From: VXYL01 sp965200375
GTDB taxonomy: Bacteria > Pseudomonadota > Gammaproteobacteria > Pseudomonadales > Azotimanducaceae
Length of the DNA stretch: 64,000 nt
Direction of reading: 5' to 3'
NCBI GenBank assembly: GCA_965200375.1
Contig: OZ241353.1
Coordinates: forward strand, 2,480,001-2,544,000
In this document: in pieces, positions 1 to 8,331 of the stretch
How positions within the stretch are numbered: position 1 is the stretch's first letter
How the letters are laid out: each line of letters begins with the position of its first letter
Translations under genes and position numbers: made by a program
Notes under the pieces: model-generated
Told to the model about the DNA's origin: nothing
The model's input: the letters and a program-made list of their open reading frames with translations, nothing else
The model's database searches: none

Positions 1-57
1 CGATTTCGACTCGAGCCAGTGGGAACGCAATGGCTGGCGATGGCCTCATGAACTGAC

Positions 58-1041
58 GTGTCCTATGTGCATCCGATCTTCGAGGTTTTGCTGGCGGCCC
101 GCGAGCCGCCAGAACCCAAGCGATCGCTTAGAGCAGCGATCGCCCTCGACATGATCCAGTACATCTACTCCGGCGGCTCCGTTGAGACCATACCGCAAGG
201 CCGCACACGGTATGCACTCGGTCCTCATGAGCCGCAGCCAGCTCTAGTTCGCGACGTCGCCATCCGCTCGTTGTTGCCCCGTTTGCGTTGTGCATCGATC
301 TCTGCTCACCCCGCGATCACGGCGAAGCTACGCAAGCAGATCCTCTCCTTGCCGGCGTCTCGAACGATGGAGGACCTTAGGCACTTTTTGTTTTGGGGAA
401 AGCCGGACAGTCTGCTAACTCATGCCATTAGGAAGCGGCACCTTGCTGCCGCCACGACGGCCTATGTGTCCCTCGTGGACTCGATAGCTTCGTCACATTC
501 CCACAGAAACAGTGCCAAAGCAGATACGCCATGGATAGTGCCAAATGAACATCTCCAAGCTGTTGTAACAGGAAGACTAGATGACCTTCCACTAGCGGCG
601 CGGCAAGCATTGGCCAACTTCGGACTCGGCTCGAACGACTCCGATCCAGTGTGGCGCATTTGGTTACCAAGCTTGACATTGGGCGCAGCAAGCACATTGA
701 GAAACGCGCCCTTGACGACTCTGCGAGCGCTTAACCAAGCGCTTGTTGCATTAGTCAGCTACATGAGCGCCGAAGTTGCGTCAACTCATCCTTGGAGCAC
801 CAAGTTCCCGGACGACCTACGTGCCGTACCTACGTATGCAATGTTCCCATTTCGCCCGGAGCCGTCTGTACGAAAGGCTATCGCCAACCTCGCGTCACAG
901 GAGGTCCGAACTGTCGGGGACCTCCGATGTCTTCATCCTCAGGCGATTGGACTTGCCAAGGTCCCAAACAAACCGTTGGTGCGCCTTTATGAGGCGTTCA
1001 GAGAACCGCCAACCTCTGCGTCAGACATTGGCATCTTCTGA
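58..1041 (+). CDS. Hypothetical protein beside the phosphorothioation-type locus
   Basis: Unrecognised protein of 327 residues. The GTG at 58 is the first usable start after an in-frame stop at 49-51; an internal ATG at 151 is an alternative. I see no signal peptide or membrane segment. The last ~35 residues (around VRTVGDL ... VPNKPLVRLYEAF) weakly resemble a helix-hairpin-helix fold such as the RNA polymerase alpha C-terminal domain, which is a suggestion only. The gene converges on the DGQHR gene and their ends overlap by about 21 bp. Its base composition is visibly less GC-rich than the bulk of the window, as for the adjacent DGQHR and nuclease genes, so it was probably acquired with the island. 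No function is assigned. Confidence 0.6.
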   Translation: MSYVHPIFEVLLAAREPPEPKRSLRAAIALDMIQYIYSGGSVETIPQGRTRYALGPHEPQPALVRDVAIRSLLPRLRCASISAHPAITAKLRKQILSLPASRTMEDLRHFLFWGKPDSLLTHAIRKRHLAAATTAYVSLVDSIASSHSHRNSAKADTPWIVPNEHLQAVVTGRLDDLPLAARQALANFGLGSNDSDPVWRIWLPSLTLGAASTLRNAPLTTLRALNQALVALVSYMSAEVASTHPWSTKFPDDLRAVPTYAMFPFRPEPSVRKAIANLASQEVRTVGDLRCLHPQAIGLAKVPNKPLVRLYEAFREPPTSASDIGIF

Positions 1042-2400
1042 AACGACCTTCACCGAACTCCAAGCGCGATCGACTTCAGCTTCGGTCGGCACCGGACTCA
1101 ACATGGAGTACCACTCGGACTTCAACGTATTGATGGCGTCCTTGTCGAGTCGGTCCAGACCAGTTTGCCACCGCAGAATCCTGACCCCAATCTCAATTGC
1201 GGCCTTGCGATCCTCATTGCGAACCGTCCATTTTCCGCTCGACGGGTTTTTGACCAGCAGTAGCCCAGTCCACGGCGGGTTCCGCAAATTCCAATCAATG
1301 CCCGCAAGAACTGATGCACAAGCCTTGACCTCGGATTGATTGGGGCTGTCGATGTCGGTCAGCCTGTGGTTTAGGAGAGCCCGGAAGACCCTCATGGACA
1401 TCTCCTGTGCAATGGGAAGGAACAACAGATGGCTCATCAGCCCGTCGTCGTTCGGCCCATCAATGTCGTGTTCCCTCATCTTCGCAGGATCGGATTTGAG
1501 CACGTCTACGCCATCCAACAGCGCATCCCAATAGCGTGCCAGCTCTTCGTACATCGCTTCCAAGTCATCTTCGGGTAGCCGGAACTGCTTGGATTCCTTT
1601 CGGAACACGCCACCCTGTTCCCGCTTCGGCGTGCTAAGGAGAATCTCATTCATCCCATAGAGCGTTTGCAAGGAAGTGAAGTAGGACTCGCCCGCCTTGA
1701 TGCTCTTGCCCTTCGTCTTCAGCTTCGGTGAAGTGTTCGGCCTTCCGGTCCACTTGAAGAATTCGTGCTCGGTCAGAAGGCGACGTGTCAGTATCGCAGT
1801 TACGTCGTCCTCATCCATAATGATGTTAGTATCTTTATCTGTCGGCTTCGCGTACCTATTCAAGCCAGAGAACACGCGACGATACCGACGCAGGAATTCG
1901 TCCTCATCCTCTTCCTTACGCACCAGCATGATCACAGAGATCTCCTCGTCAAGGAAACCCTGCGGTACCTCGGGCGAATCATCCTCTTTTCCCTCGATCA
2001 GAGCTTTGATCGATTTCAAGCGGTGTTGTCCGTCCAACGCGAAGTACTGCTGTCCCCCATCGAAGGTCAGTATGCCGAACGCATCGTCAAGTCTCCCTGC
2101 TTTGAACAGCGCGAACTTTGGATCAGCCGTGATCTCTACGGGCGTGAAAGTGGGATTGCCACCGAGTGCCGCGACGACGATTGACGAGAAGAAGCGATCC
2201 TCGCGCAACGCCAAATACCGGACGATCTCGCGCTTGACCCGCCCCTCATTGAGGGTCCTCTGAATGGCATCATCCAGCGTCTTGTTCTCATAGACCTCCG
2301 ATGCAAACCCTACTTCCTTGACGATGTCCTTCATCGCCATCTTGACGACGTAATACTCCCAATTGCCCATGTGGGCTCGCAATGCCGGGTACAAGTTCAT
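1021..2400 (-). CDS. DGQHR domain protein (DndB-like)
   Basis: Protein of 459 residues carrying the DGQHR signature at about residues 123-127, preceded by an RFFSSIVVAALGG segment. This is the hallmark of the DGQHR family, which includes DndB, a regulator associated with DNA phosphorothioation. I chose the ATG at 2400 because a strong AAGGAGGA ribosome site lies 7-8 bases upstream; a GTG at 2439 would add 13 residues but overlaps the preceding gene and lacks such a site. It is the last gene of a minus-strand run behind the SspB/SspC/SspD-type genes and the GIY-YIG gene, 16 bp after the latter. Its role here could be regulation of the modification genes or target recognition; that is inference. 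Confidence 0.85.
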   Translation of the reverse strand: MNLYPALRAHMGNWEYYVVKMAMKDIVKEVGFASEVYENKTLDDAIQRTLNEGRVKREIVRYLALREDRFFSSIVVAALGGNPTFTPVEITADPKFALFKAGRLDDAFGILTFDGGQQYFALDGQHRLKSIKALIEGKEDDSPEVPQGFLDEEISVIMLVRKEEDEDEFLRRYRRVFSGLNRYAKPTDKDTNIIMDEDDVTAILTRRLLTEHEFFKWTGRPNTSPKLKTKGKSIKAGESYFTSLQTLYGMNEILLSTPKREQGGVFRKESKQFRLPEDDLEAMYEELARYWDALLDGVDVLKSDPAKMREHDIDGPNDDGLMSHLLFLPIAQEMSMRVFRALLNHRLTDIDSPNQSEVKACASVLAGIDWNLRNPPWTGLLLVKNPSSGKWTVRNEDRKAAIEIGVRILRWQTGLDRLDKDAINTLKSEWYSMLSPVPTEAEVDRAWSSVKVVSEDANV

Positions 2401-2416
2401 CAGGAAATCCTCCTTA

Positions 2417-2893
2417 TCAGGTTTGTTTGGTTGGCACACCGATGCGCCTCGGTGCGCCGAATCTTCCGGCCACAGCCTCTCTTCGTCTGTTCGCTGGCGG
2501 CCCGAAACAGTCGATCAACGTCGCCTCGTCGTCTCGCGTCGTCGGATGTTCTCGCAGGTGGTACCAAAAGTGCATCGACATCCCAAAGCAACTTCTAGCC
2601 GCCATGACCTCTGGCGAGGGATGCCGGCAGTGTTGGATGAAACGTCGGCGAAGGTCATTTGTTCGACCAATGTAGATCGGCGTAAGGAGGAGCGAGAACA
2701 AGGCTCCTCCATCACTATCCGCGCGCCTCATCCCTACCGGAGATGCACAGAACATGTAAACACCAGACTCTCGAGCAGGCACACCATCCGCCTCCACTTC
2801 GGCAAAGCCAACAGACCGCCAAGACCGACTAGAGCTGAGGTCCGTTGGAATCGAGGCCCAAGGCGCAGGGTCAATCTGCCAACCGAAGTTCAT
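2417..2893 (-). CDS. GIY-YIG nuclease domain protein
   Basis: Small protein of 158 residues built around a GIY-YIG fold: GVYMFC at about 44-49 stands for the GIY strand, IYIGRTNDLRRRF at 73-85 is the YIG strand with the following basic helix, and an EATLIDCFGPPANRR segment near 123-137 gives the late Glu and Asn typical of the family. The spacing between the two half motifs is longer than usual. The family cleaves DNA with one metal-binding glutamate. The ATG at 2893 starts only 3 bp after the SspD-type gene ends, so the two are almost certainly co-transcribed. A restriction effector role in the phosphorothioation-type locus is attractive but inferred. A repair or structure-specific nuclease is the alternative. 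Confidence 0.8.
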   Translation of the reverse strand: MNFGWQIDPAPWASIPTDLSSSRSWRSVGFAEVEADGVPARESGVYMFCASPVGMRRADSDGGALFSLLLTPIYIGRTNDLRRRFIQHCRHPSPEVMAARSCFGMSMHFWYHLREHPTTRDDEATLIDCFGPPANRRREAVAGRFGAPRRIGVPTKQT

Positions 2894-2896
2894 CGT

Positions 2897-3727
2897 TCAC
2901 AATGTGCAAATCAAGCAGCCTTCGTCTCCTAGCTCTCTGGGGCCTTCGCTTAGCACACTTTCCTGCCAACTCGTTACCCTATCTGGCTTCCCCGCCTGTC
3001 TGGCTGATTCGGCCGCAGCCGACTGCTGTTCGACTAGGCCGGCCAGCGTCACGCCACTCACCCAAGTGAACAACTTCCCCGTAGCCGCGTCAACCTTTTC
3101 GTACTGCTTCGCCTGCTCGAACAGGTCTGGGTGGTTCTCTGCTAGGCCGATCCACTCGTCGCGGCGCTGGAAGAAGCAGAAGTAGCAGCCGGAACGGCTG
3201 CGCCACTTGTAGTACTCCGGGATGCCGACGGACTCTTCGAGGATGCGGAAGATGTCCGAGCGCACCAGCCCGTCGTCGATGAAGGGGTACGCCGCCTTGA
3301 TGTTCGGCTTGTGGCTGATGTAGCCCTGCCGGTGCTCGTCGGCGCGGATGCCGATGTAGCTCACGCAGGGGTCGTCGCCCACGAACGCTTCGAGGGGTTC
3401 GAGCTTCATCACGCGGGTACACCAGCGGGCATGGGGGGCGGGCAGGAAGCCGTTGAAGCGCTTGAGGTGGTGGTCGAAGTCGCGCCCGCTGCTCAGGCGT
3501 TCGATGGGCTTGCCGAGGTAGTCCTCCAAGCGGTCGAGGTAGTCGTACACCTCGCGCAACTCGGCGCCGGTGTCGCAGAAGAAGTACTCGATGCGGTCGT
3601 CCCGGCCCTGGTCCTTGAGGTAGATGGCGAGGGCGGCGCTGTCCTTGCCGCCGGAGAGGCCGAGGATGTGGCGCGTGGGCTTCACGTCCACGGCGGCTAC
3701 GTCGCTATCCAACCCTGCGCAGGCCAC
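2897..3727 (-). CDS. sspD: SspD/DndC-type ATP-pyrophosphatase (PAPS reductase family)
   Basis: Protein of 276 residues in the phosphoadenosine-phosphosulfate reductase family. The PP-loop SGGKDS at 25-30 binds and adenylates with ATP. Cysteines at about 103, a CYFC pair at 181/184 and a C-terminal CLIC pair at 271/274 could hold an iron-sulfur cluster or relay sulfur. In Dnd and Ssp systems the homologue activates DNA for sulfur insertion into the backbone. GTG start at 3727, overlapping the ATPase gene by 23 bp, which indicates coupling. The neighbours (DUF4007 protein and large ATPase) point to SspD rather than sulfate assimilation. BREX type 4 also has a PAPS-reductase protein, but its other genes (pglZ, brxL) are absent from the visible locus. 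Confidence 0.85.
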   Translation of the reverse strand: MACAGLDSDVAAVDVKPTRHILGLSGGKDSAALAIYLKDQGRDDRIEYFFCDTGAELREVYDYLDRLEDYLGKPIERLSSGRDFDHHLKRFNGFLPAPHARWCTRVMKLEPLEAFVGDDPCVSYIGIRADEHRQGYISHKPNIKAAYPFIDDGLVRSDIFRILEESVGIPEYYKWRSRSGCYFCFFQRRDEWIGLAENHPDLFEQAKQYEKVDAATGKLFTWVSGVTLAGLVEQQSAAAESARQAGKPDRVTSWQESVLSEGPRELGDEGCLICTL

Positions 3728-6700
3728 GCTCCCCCCTCTCTTTCACAGCCGCTCGGCGACGAGCAGCTAGGTAATCTTGGGCCATCGTGGCCACCAACGC
3801 AAGGCGCAATCTGTCGTCGCCCACCTCCTCAAGGACTTCCTCTAGCCGGCGTTTCGCCTCGGCGATGGCTATTTCCATGCGTTCGTCGATGGGCACGGTC
3901 TCGTCGATCTCGCCGTGCTCCCTGCTTAGCGTCTTCAACAGGATCACGTCCATGTCCTCGGTGGCGATCGCGCCCTTGCCGTCGTAGTACAGCTTGAGGC
4001 GCTGAAGGTCCAGCAGGCGCACCGAATACTCTGCTAGGCGGTATTCAGCGGTACTGCGGTCCTGGTCCGTCCACTTGCTAGGCGGCTTCTGGCCGAGGAA
4101 CGTCAGGACGTGTTCCAGCCAGTCCACGTCCGAGCGGTCTCGCGCCATCGCCCGCCGCATGAAGCTCTTGAGGCCCTTCGCGTCCACCGTGTAGCTGTCG
4201 AGGCCGTGGCAGCGTCCCATCGCCACGCTGCGCAGCTCGCCTATCTCGGTGTCGGCAGCGCATCCGAAGCTGGCGCAGAGCGTCCTACGCAGCTCGTCGA
4301 GCATCGCCGCGTAGGTGCCGTCCAACTCGCGGAGTGCGTCGATCAGCGTCTCGGCGAAGCCGGCTGTCTTGGCCTGCCCACTGTGGCCGCAGGCTTCGGG
4401 GAGGTGGTCGAACAGCAGCTTCTCCGGAGACTTGGCGAGCGCGAGCGCTTCGCGGACGCGCAGCGCGGTCTCCGACAGGTGGCGTGTCTTCCGGGTGTAC
4501 TCCGGCAGCCGCCGCAGGAAGTTCGCCAAGGGACGGGCGAGGTCCAGCACAGCCAGAGAGTCTCGCTTCTCGCCGAAGAGCGCCTTGCTATACTCGTCGA
4601 ACAGCATCGCCCGGACGCCGGCCACCCGGAAGCGCTGGAACGTGAACAGGTCCGGCCTTCGCACTAGGCGTTCCAAGTGCTCGTAGGTGAGCGCCGGCGA
4701 GTACGCGCCCTCGTCGTAGAAGGCGATCTCGCGGCGGTTCAAGAGGTAGTAGTGCAGGAAGATCAGCGGGAACACGCCCCGCTTCAGGCCGATTGGGGGT
4801 GCTGCCAGATCGTCCATCAAATGCTCGGCGGAGACAGGGAGCGCTTCGGACGCCTCGAAGAGCGCGTCGAGTCGTGCCCAAGTGGGCCGCAGGTGGAGCG
4901 GGTCAGCCTCTGGGGGCGGCGCGAGCTGCCAATCGCCGGACTCGTCTTGGGCGTGCAGCCCGCCACGCTCCAGCACGGAGCGGTAGATGGCCCGCTCCGG
5001 CGGGTATTTGGCGATAGCGATGCCGAGGCTGGGTTGGTCCGCACGGTCCAGCATGGCGCCGAACAGCTTGTTCCGCGCCGCCGCGGCTTGGGACGAGAGG
5101 CGGTCCCGGCTGATGAGCTCGTTGCGGACCTTGGGCGAGTCTGGATAGATGCGGTCCATTACGTCCGAGAGCGCCGTTTGCAGGGTGCGCCGCTCCAGCA
5201 CATGCAGTCGGCTGCCCTGCCAGTACCATTTCGAAGCAGCCGGATCGCGCAGCAGCGCGTTCATCGCCTGTTGTTCAGCCGCCCGCGCCGCCTTGAGTTG
5301 CTCCTTCACCTCTCGGGCGGCCACCGGGTCCGATGCCACCTCCTGTGCGCCCTGCTGTACGCCCTCTAGGGCCAGCACGCCGACGATGGCGGCGCGAAGG
5401 GCTGCGCCGTTGGGGTGCAGCACCCAGATATCGCCTGCCTTGGTGTCTTTGAGGCCGCTTCGGAAGACAGCCTCGTCCGCACGGTTCTCAGCTAGGAAGA
5501 ACACCAGCCGGGGCCTGTTCTCTGTGCTCTCCTTCAGCTGCTTGCTTCCTGCATCCGCGTAGGCGATATGGAAGGCTCGTAGCGCCCCCGTCTCGATGGA
5601 GTGGCGTCGGGCGACGATGGGCGGCGTCTCGCCTCGCTCAGTGAGCGTACGGGCCAAGTCGATGCGCCCGAGTTTGTCCCGCTCTCGGGCGATGTGCTCG
5701 TCGATGTTGAAATCCGTGCCCTGCCACACGCGGTACTCGTCCGCGAACTTGCGGTACTGCAGGATGGATGCCGCTACGGGCGCGGCGATGGCTTGTACGA
5801 AGGCGTCCTTCGTCTCGAAGAGCTGGCTCAGCACAGCCTCGGTGGCTGGCAGGCCTTGGCTGCCGCTCGTCAGGTTCAGCAGGCCAACCGCCTTGACTAG
5901 CGCCGTCAGGTCGCCGCGGCGGTTGCCCGAAGGCGCTTCCTGCTCCGCCCGCTCGGCGCGGTCCACGGCCGTCACCACTTCCGCCCATGTTCGCTGGGCT
6001 AGCGGCGCGGCGAGCGCCGGCGGCTGGGTCTGCACGAAGTAGTCGTAGATGTCCCCCGGAAGCACCCACTCGCCGAAGTGCCCAAGGTGCTCCACGGCCT
6101 GCTGGAATCCGTGAGGCTCGTTGCTGCCGAAGTAGCTGAACAGTGTGCGCTCGTTCTGCGCGAAACGGGCGCAGAGCACCGGCAGCGCCAGCAGCGAGAC
6201 GGGATGCATGGGGTAGCAGGCGGTGAACAGCTGCGCGGCGGCGTCCTGCGCCAGGCCAACGGGGAGCGCGTTGGCATTGGCAAGCGCCTCGGCGCTCTTG
6301 GCGGACCACTCGCGGATGCGATTCTGCTCCAACTCGGTGAGGTCGTGCTCAAAGGCGGCGGCGAGGACGCGCAAGGTCTGCTCCGTGGTCTCCACGAAGG
6401 AGACGGTCTGGAACCGGCCCTGCACCTTCGCCCACTCGTCCTGCAACCGCTGGTCCATGCCAGCGGCGTACATGTCGAATGCTTGGTGCTGCAGCACGAA
6501 CAGCATGAGGTTTGTCTTGCGGCCAAGATAGGTGCGCTCGGCGAGCTCCTGCAACACATAGGTGCTGCCCATGTTGCCGGTGCGTCCCCGGGCCTCGAAC
6601 TCGAGGAACTTGCCGAGTTCGTCGATCACGAACAACAGGCCGCCGGCGCCGCTGCGCTCCAGCGCTGCCTGCAAGCCATCCACCAGCGCCAGCACATGGC

Positions 6701-7187
6701 TCTCGGCTACCCGCTTTGCGGCGCAGGCGGCTTCGATGTCCTGCAGCACGTGCGGCTTGCGGCCGGGCCGCCCCTGCCAGAAGGCGTTCGCAGCGGCGGC
6801 CATGGCGGTGAGCAGGCGACAGCTCAGCGGTTCCGGGCTGCCGGTCAGCACTACGCGGCACCACGGTTTGGCTCGTCGGAAGCGGGCCGCCAAGGGGCGG
6901 GACTGCCGGCCGAGCACCTTCGCGGCTTCCGTGGACGCGGCGTCGTCGCCGAGCAGGGCGTGCAGGAACACTCCGAAGGAGGATTTGCCGGAGCCGTAGG
7001 GGCCGATGAGGCTCCAAGCGCGGGGCTTGTTGCCTTTGCCGAGGGCGTCGCCGACTTCCTCTAGCAGCGCCACGCCGCGGGCCGTTGGGCAATAGGCCGC
7101 CACGGTGGCCAGGTTGCCGCTGTCGCGCTCCACGTTGGTGGCGCGGGTGTAGCAAGTCTTCACTCTGATGCGGTGCGCCAAGCTCAT
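3705..7187 (-). CDS. sspC: Large P-loop ATPase (SspC-like)
   Basis: Protein of 1160 residues. A Walker A motif GPYGSGKSS lies at 62-70 and a Walker B strand LLFVIDE at about 184-190, followed by a long helical region without membrane segments. Start chosen at the ATG at 7187, which overlaps the stop of the DUF4007 gene in an ATGA arrangement; a longer open frame upstream is only chance extension. Position between DUF4007 and PAPS-reductase genes matches the ATPase of the SspBCD modification machinery, thought to power or gate strand nicking and sulfur insertion. The size and N-terminal ATPase also resemble BrxC/PglY of BREX, so the exact family assignment needs a profile search. Confidence is high for ATPase, moderate for SspC. 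Confidence 0.75.
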   Translation of the reverse strand: MSLAHRIRVKTCYTRATNVERDSGNLATVAAYCPTARGVALLEEVGDALGKGNKPRAWSLIGPYGSGKSSFGVFLHALLGDDAASTEAAKVLGRQSRPLAARFRRAKPWCRVVLTGSPEPLSCRLLTAMAAAANAFWQGRPGRKPHVLQDIEAACAAKRVAESHVLALVDGLQAALERSGAGGLLFVIDELGKFLEFEARGRTGNMGSTYVLQELAERTYLGRKTNLMLFVLQHQAFDMYAAGMDQRLQDEWAKVQGRFQTVSFVETTEQTLRVLAAAFEHDLTELEQNRIREWSAKSAEALANANALPVGLAQDAAAQLFTACYPMHPVSLLALPVLCARFAQNERTLFSYFGSNEPHGFQQAVEHLGHFGEWVLPGDIYDYFVQTQPPALAAPLAQRTWAEVVTAVDRAERAEQEAPSGNRRGDLTALVKAVGLLNLTSGSQGLPATEAVLSQLFETKDAFVQAIAAPVAASILQYRKFADEYRVWQGTDFNIDEHIARERDKLGRIDLARTLTERGETPPIVARRHSIETGALRAFHIAYADAGSKQLKESTENRPRLVFFLAENRADEAVFRSGLKDTKAGDIWVLHPNGAALRAAIVGVLALEGVQQGAQEVASDPVAAREVKEQLKAARAAEQQAMNALLRDPAASKWYWQGSRLHVLERRTLQTALSDVMDRIYPDSPKVRNELISRDRLSSQAAAARNKLFGAMLDRADQPSLGIAIAKYPPERAIYRSVLERGGLHAQDESGDWQLAPPPEADPLHLRPTWARLDALFEASEALPVSAEHLMDDLAAPPIGLKRGVFPLIFLHYYLLNRREIAFYDEGAYSPALTYEHLERLVRRPDLFTFQRFRVAGVRAMLFDEYSKALFGEKRDSLAVLDLARPLANFLRRLPEYTRKTRHLSETALRVREALALAKSPEKLLFDHLPEACGHSGQAKTAGFAETLIDALRELDGTYAAMLDELRRTLCASFGCAADTEIGELRSVAMGRCHGLDSYTVDAKGLKSFMRRAMARDRSDVDWLEHVLTFLGQKPPSKWTDQDRSTAEYRLAEYSVRLLDLQRLKLYYDGKGAIATEDMDVILLKTLSREHGEIDETVPIDERMEIAIAEAKRRLEEVLEEVGDDRLRLALVATMAQDYLAARRRAAVKERGERGLRRVG

Positions 7188-8191
7188 GCGGCGGCCCTCT
7201 CCGCGGGCACCGCGGCCCCGCTCCCTCCTGCAGCGACAGTCGCAGGCCGCCGCTTGCCGCGGGCCTTGCGTTTCCTGCCAGCCGATGGCCCGTAGTGGGC
7301 CTTGAGGATGGGCAGCGCCTCGAACGGGCCTATCTTGTAGAGCTGGTAGAGGCCGGCGGTGCGGTTCAGCCGCAGGCTCTTGGGGTATGCCTCGCACAGG
7401 GCGTCGAGCTTGTCCGTCAGGCCGTCCTCCGTCATGCGGAACACGGCGCCGGGGGCGCAGTGGCCTTCGGCGCTGTACATCAGCCGTTCCACGGGCAGCT
7501 GATCTGCTCCCGCCCCGACGAGCGCCTCCGCAACGGCATAGCCGAACGCGGCCAAAGGAAGCTCTTCTCGCTGCCTCGGCACGGCTTGCCACGTTTGCCG
7601 GTCCAGGCGTTCAAGCAGCAGCAAGGCCGCCAGCGGGGAATCCAACGCATCCTCGGCTAGGAGTCGGGTGCCGCCGCTGGACTGGGCATACATTCGCAGC
7701 ACCAGGTTCGCGTCCCGCTTCAACGTCGTGGGGGCCGTCTTGGCCGCCACGCGCTGCCGGACGAACTCGCGCAAACCGGCGAACACCTCCTCGCTGGCGA
7801 ACTCCGGCTTGTGGAAGTGGTTGTAGAACCAGTAGACGGCCGTGGCTTCGGCGGGATTGGTGGCCAGCAGCCAGTGCAGCAGCCAGATGGTGCCGTCGTC
7901 CTCCAGATAGCGGTCTCCGCCGCTGCCATCGCCCTCCGGGAACAGGATCCGGCCGATGGCGGACTTCGCCAAGCCGCCGCCGGCGGTGCGTTCGGCCATG
8001 CCGGTCGCCAGCAGCCAGTAGCGCATCGCGGCCACCATGTTCTTGCCGACGCCAAGCGTCACCGTAGCGTCCTCGGCGGCGAAGACGTTGGCGTCCTGCG
8101 CCAGCGCATCCAGCCCCTTGGTGATCCAGCCGAACCGCAAGGGGAAGGACTCGTGGCGTCCGAAGGAGACTTTGGCTGGGTTGAGCTTCAT
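7184..8191 (-). CDS. sspB: DUF4007 protein (SspB-like)
   Basis: Protein of 335 residues matching the DUF4007 family: FGRHESFPLR at 10-19 and LGVGKNMVAAMRYW at 46-59 are its signature blocks. SspB of the SspABCD system is a DUF4007 protein reported to nick DNA as the first step of single-strand phosphorothioation. The C-terminus (about 302-335) is Lys/Arg-rich then Ala-rich and could contact DNA. First gene of the minus-strand operon; its TGA overlaps the ATG of the ATPase gene by four bases. A sigma-70-like promoter sits immediately upstream. Nickase activity is family knowledge, not visible in the sequence. Confidence 0.8.
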   Translation of the reverse strand: MKLNPAKVSFGRHESFPLRFGWITKGLDALAQDANVFAAEDATVTLGVGKNMVAAMRYWLLATGMAERTAGGGLAKSAIGRILFPEGDGSGGDRYLEDDGTIWLLHWLLATNPAEATAVYWFYNHFHKPEFASEEVFAGLREFVRQRVAAKTAPTTLKRDANLVLRMYAQSSGGTRLLAEDALDSPLAALLLLERLDRQTWQAVPRQREELPLAAFGYAVAEALVGAGADQLPVERLMYSAEGHCAPGAVFRMTEDGLTDKLDALCEAYPKSLRLNRTAGLYQLYKIGPFEALPILKAHYGPSAGRKRKARGKRRPATVAAGGSGAAVPAERAAA

Positions 8192-8201
8192 GTATGGGCG
8201 A

Positions 8202-8230
8202 ACAGTAGTAGCGTCCTGTATGGATGTCAA
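8202..8230 (-). promoter_or_regulatory. Candidate sigma-70 promoter of the ssp-type operon
   Basis: On the minus strand a perfect TTGACA (8225-8230) is followed after 17 bases by TACTGT (8202-8207). The start codon at 8191 is only about 10 bases past the -10 element, so the transcript would be nearly leaderless. The -10 is poor while the -35 and spacing are ideal. Confidence 0.45.
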
Positions 8231-8331
8231 GCGGGTTTTGCAGCCTACCACCAACCGAGGCGTCCAAGGCGTTGCAGCCGAACGGTCGGCCACATGGCCG
8301 GCAAGCGGGCGAAGCGCTTCGGCAAGCAAAC

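Noticed and set aside
3311..3997. Long open frames antisense to the ssp, polB and hemL genes
   Set aside because: They mirror high-GC codon bias of real genes on the other strand, with Ala/Arg/Gly/Pro-rich low-complexity products.
2897..8191. BREX type 4 assignment because of PAPS-reductase plus large ATPase
   Set aside because: No pglZ or brxL gene is visible, and DUF4007 fits the Ssp system better.
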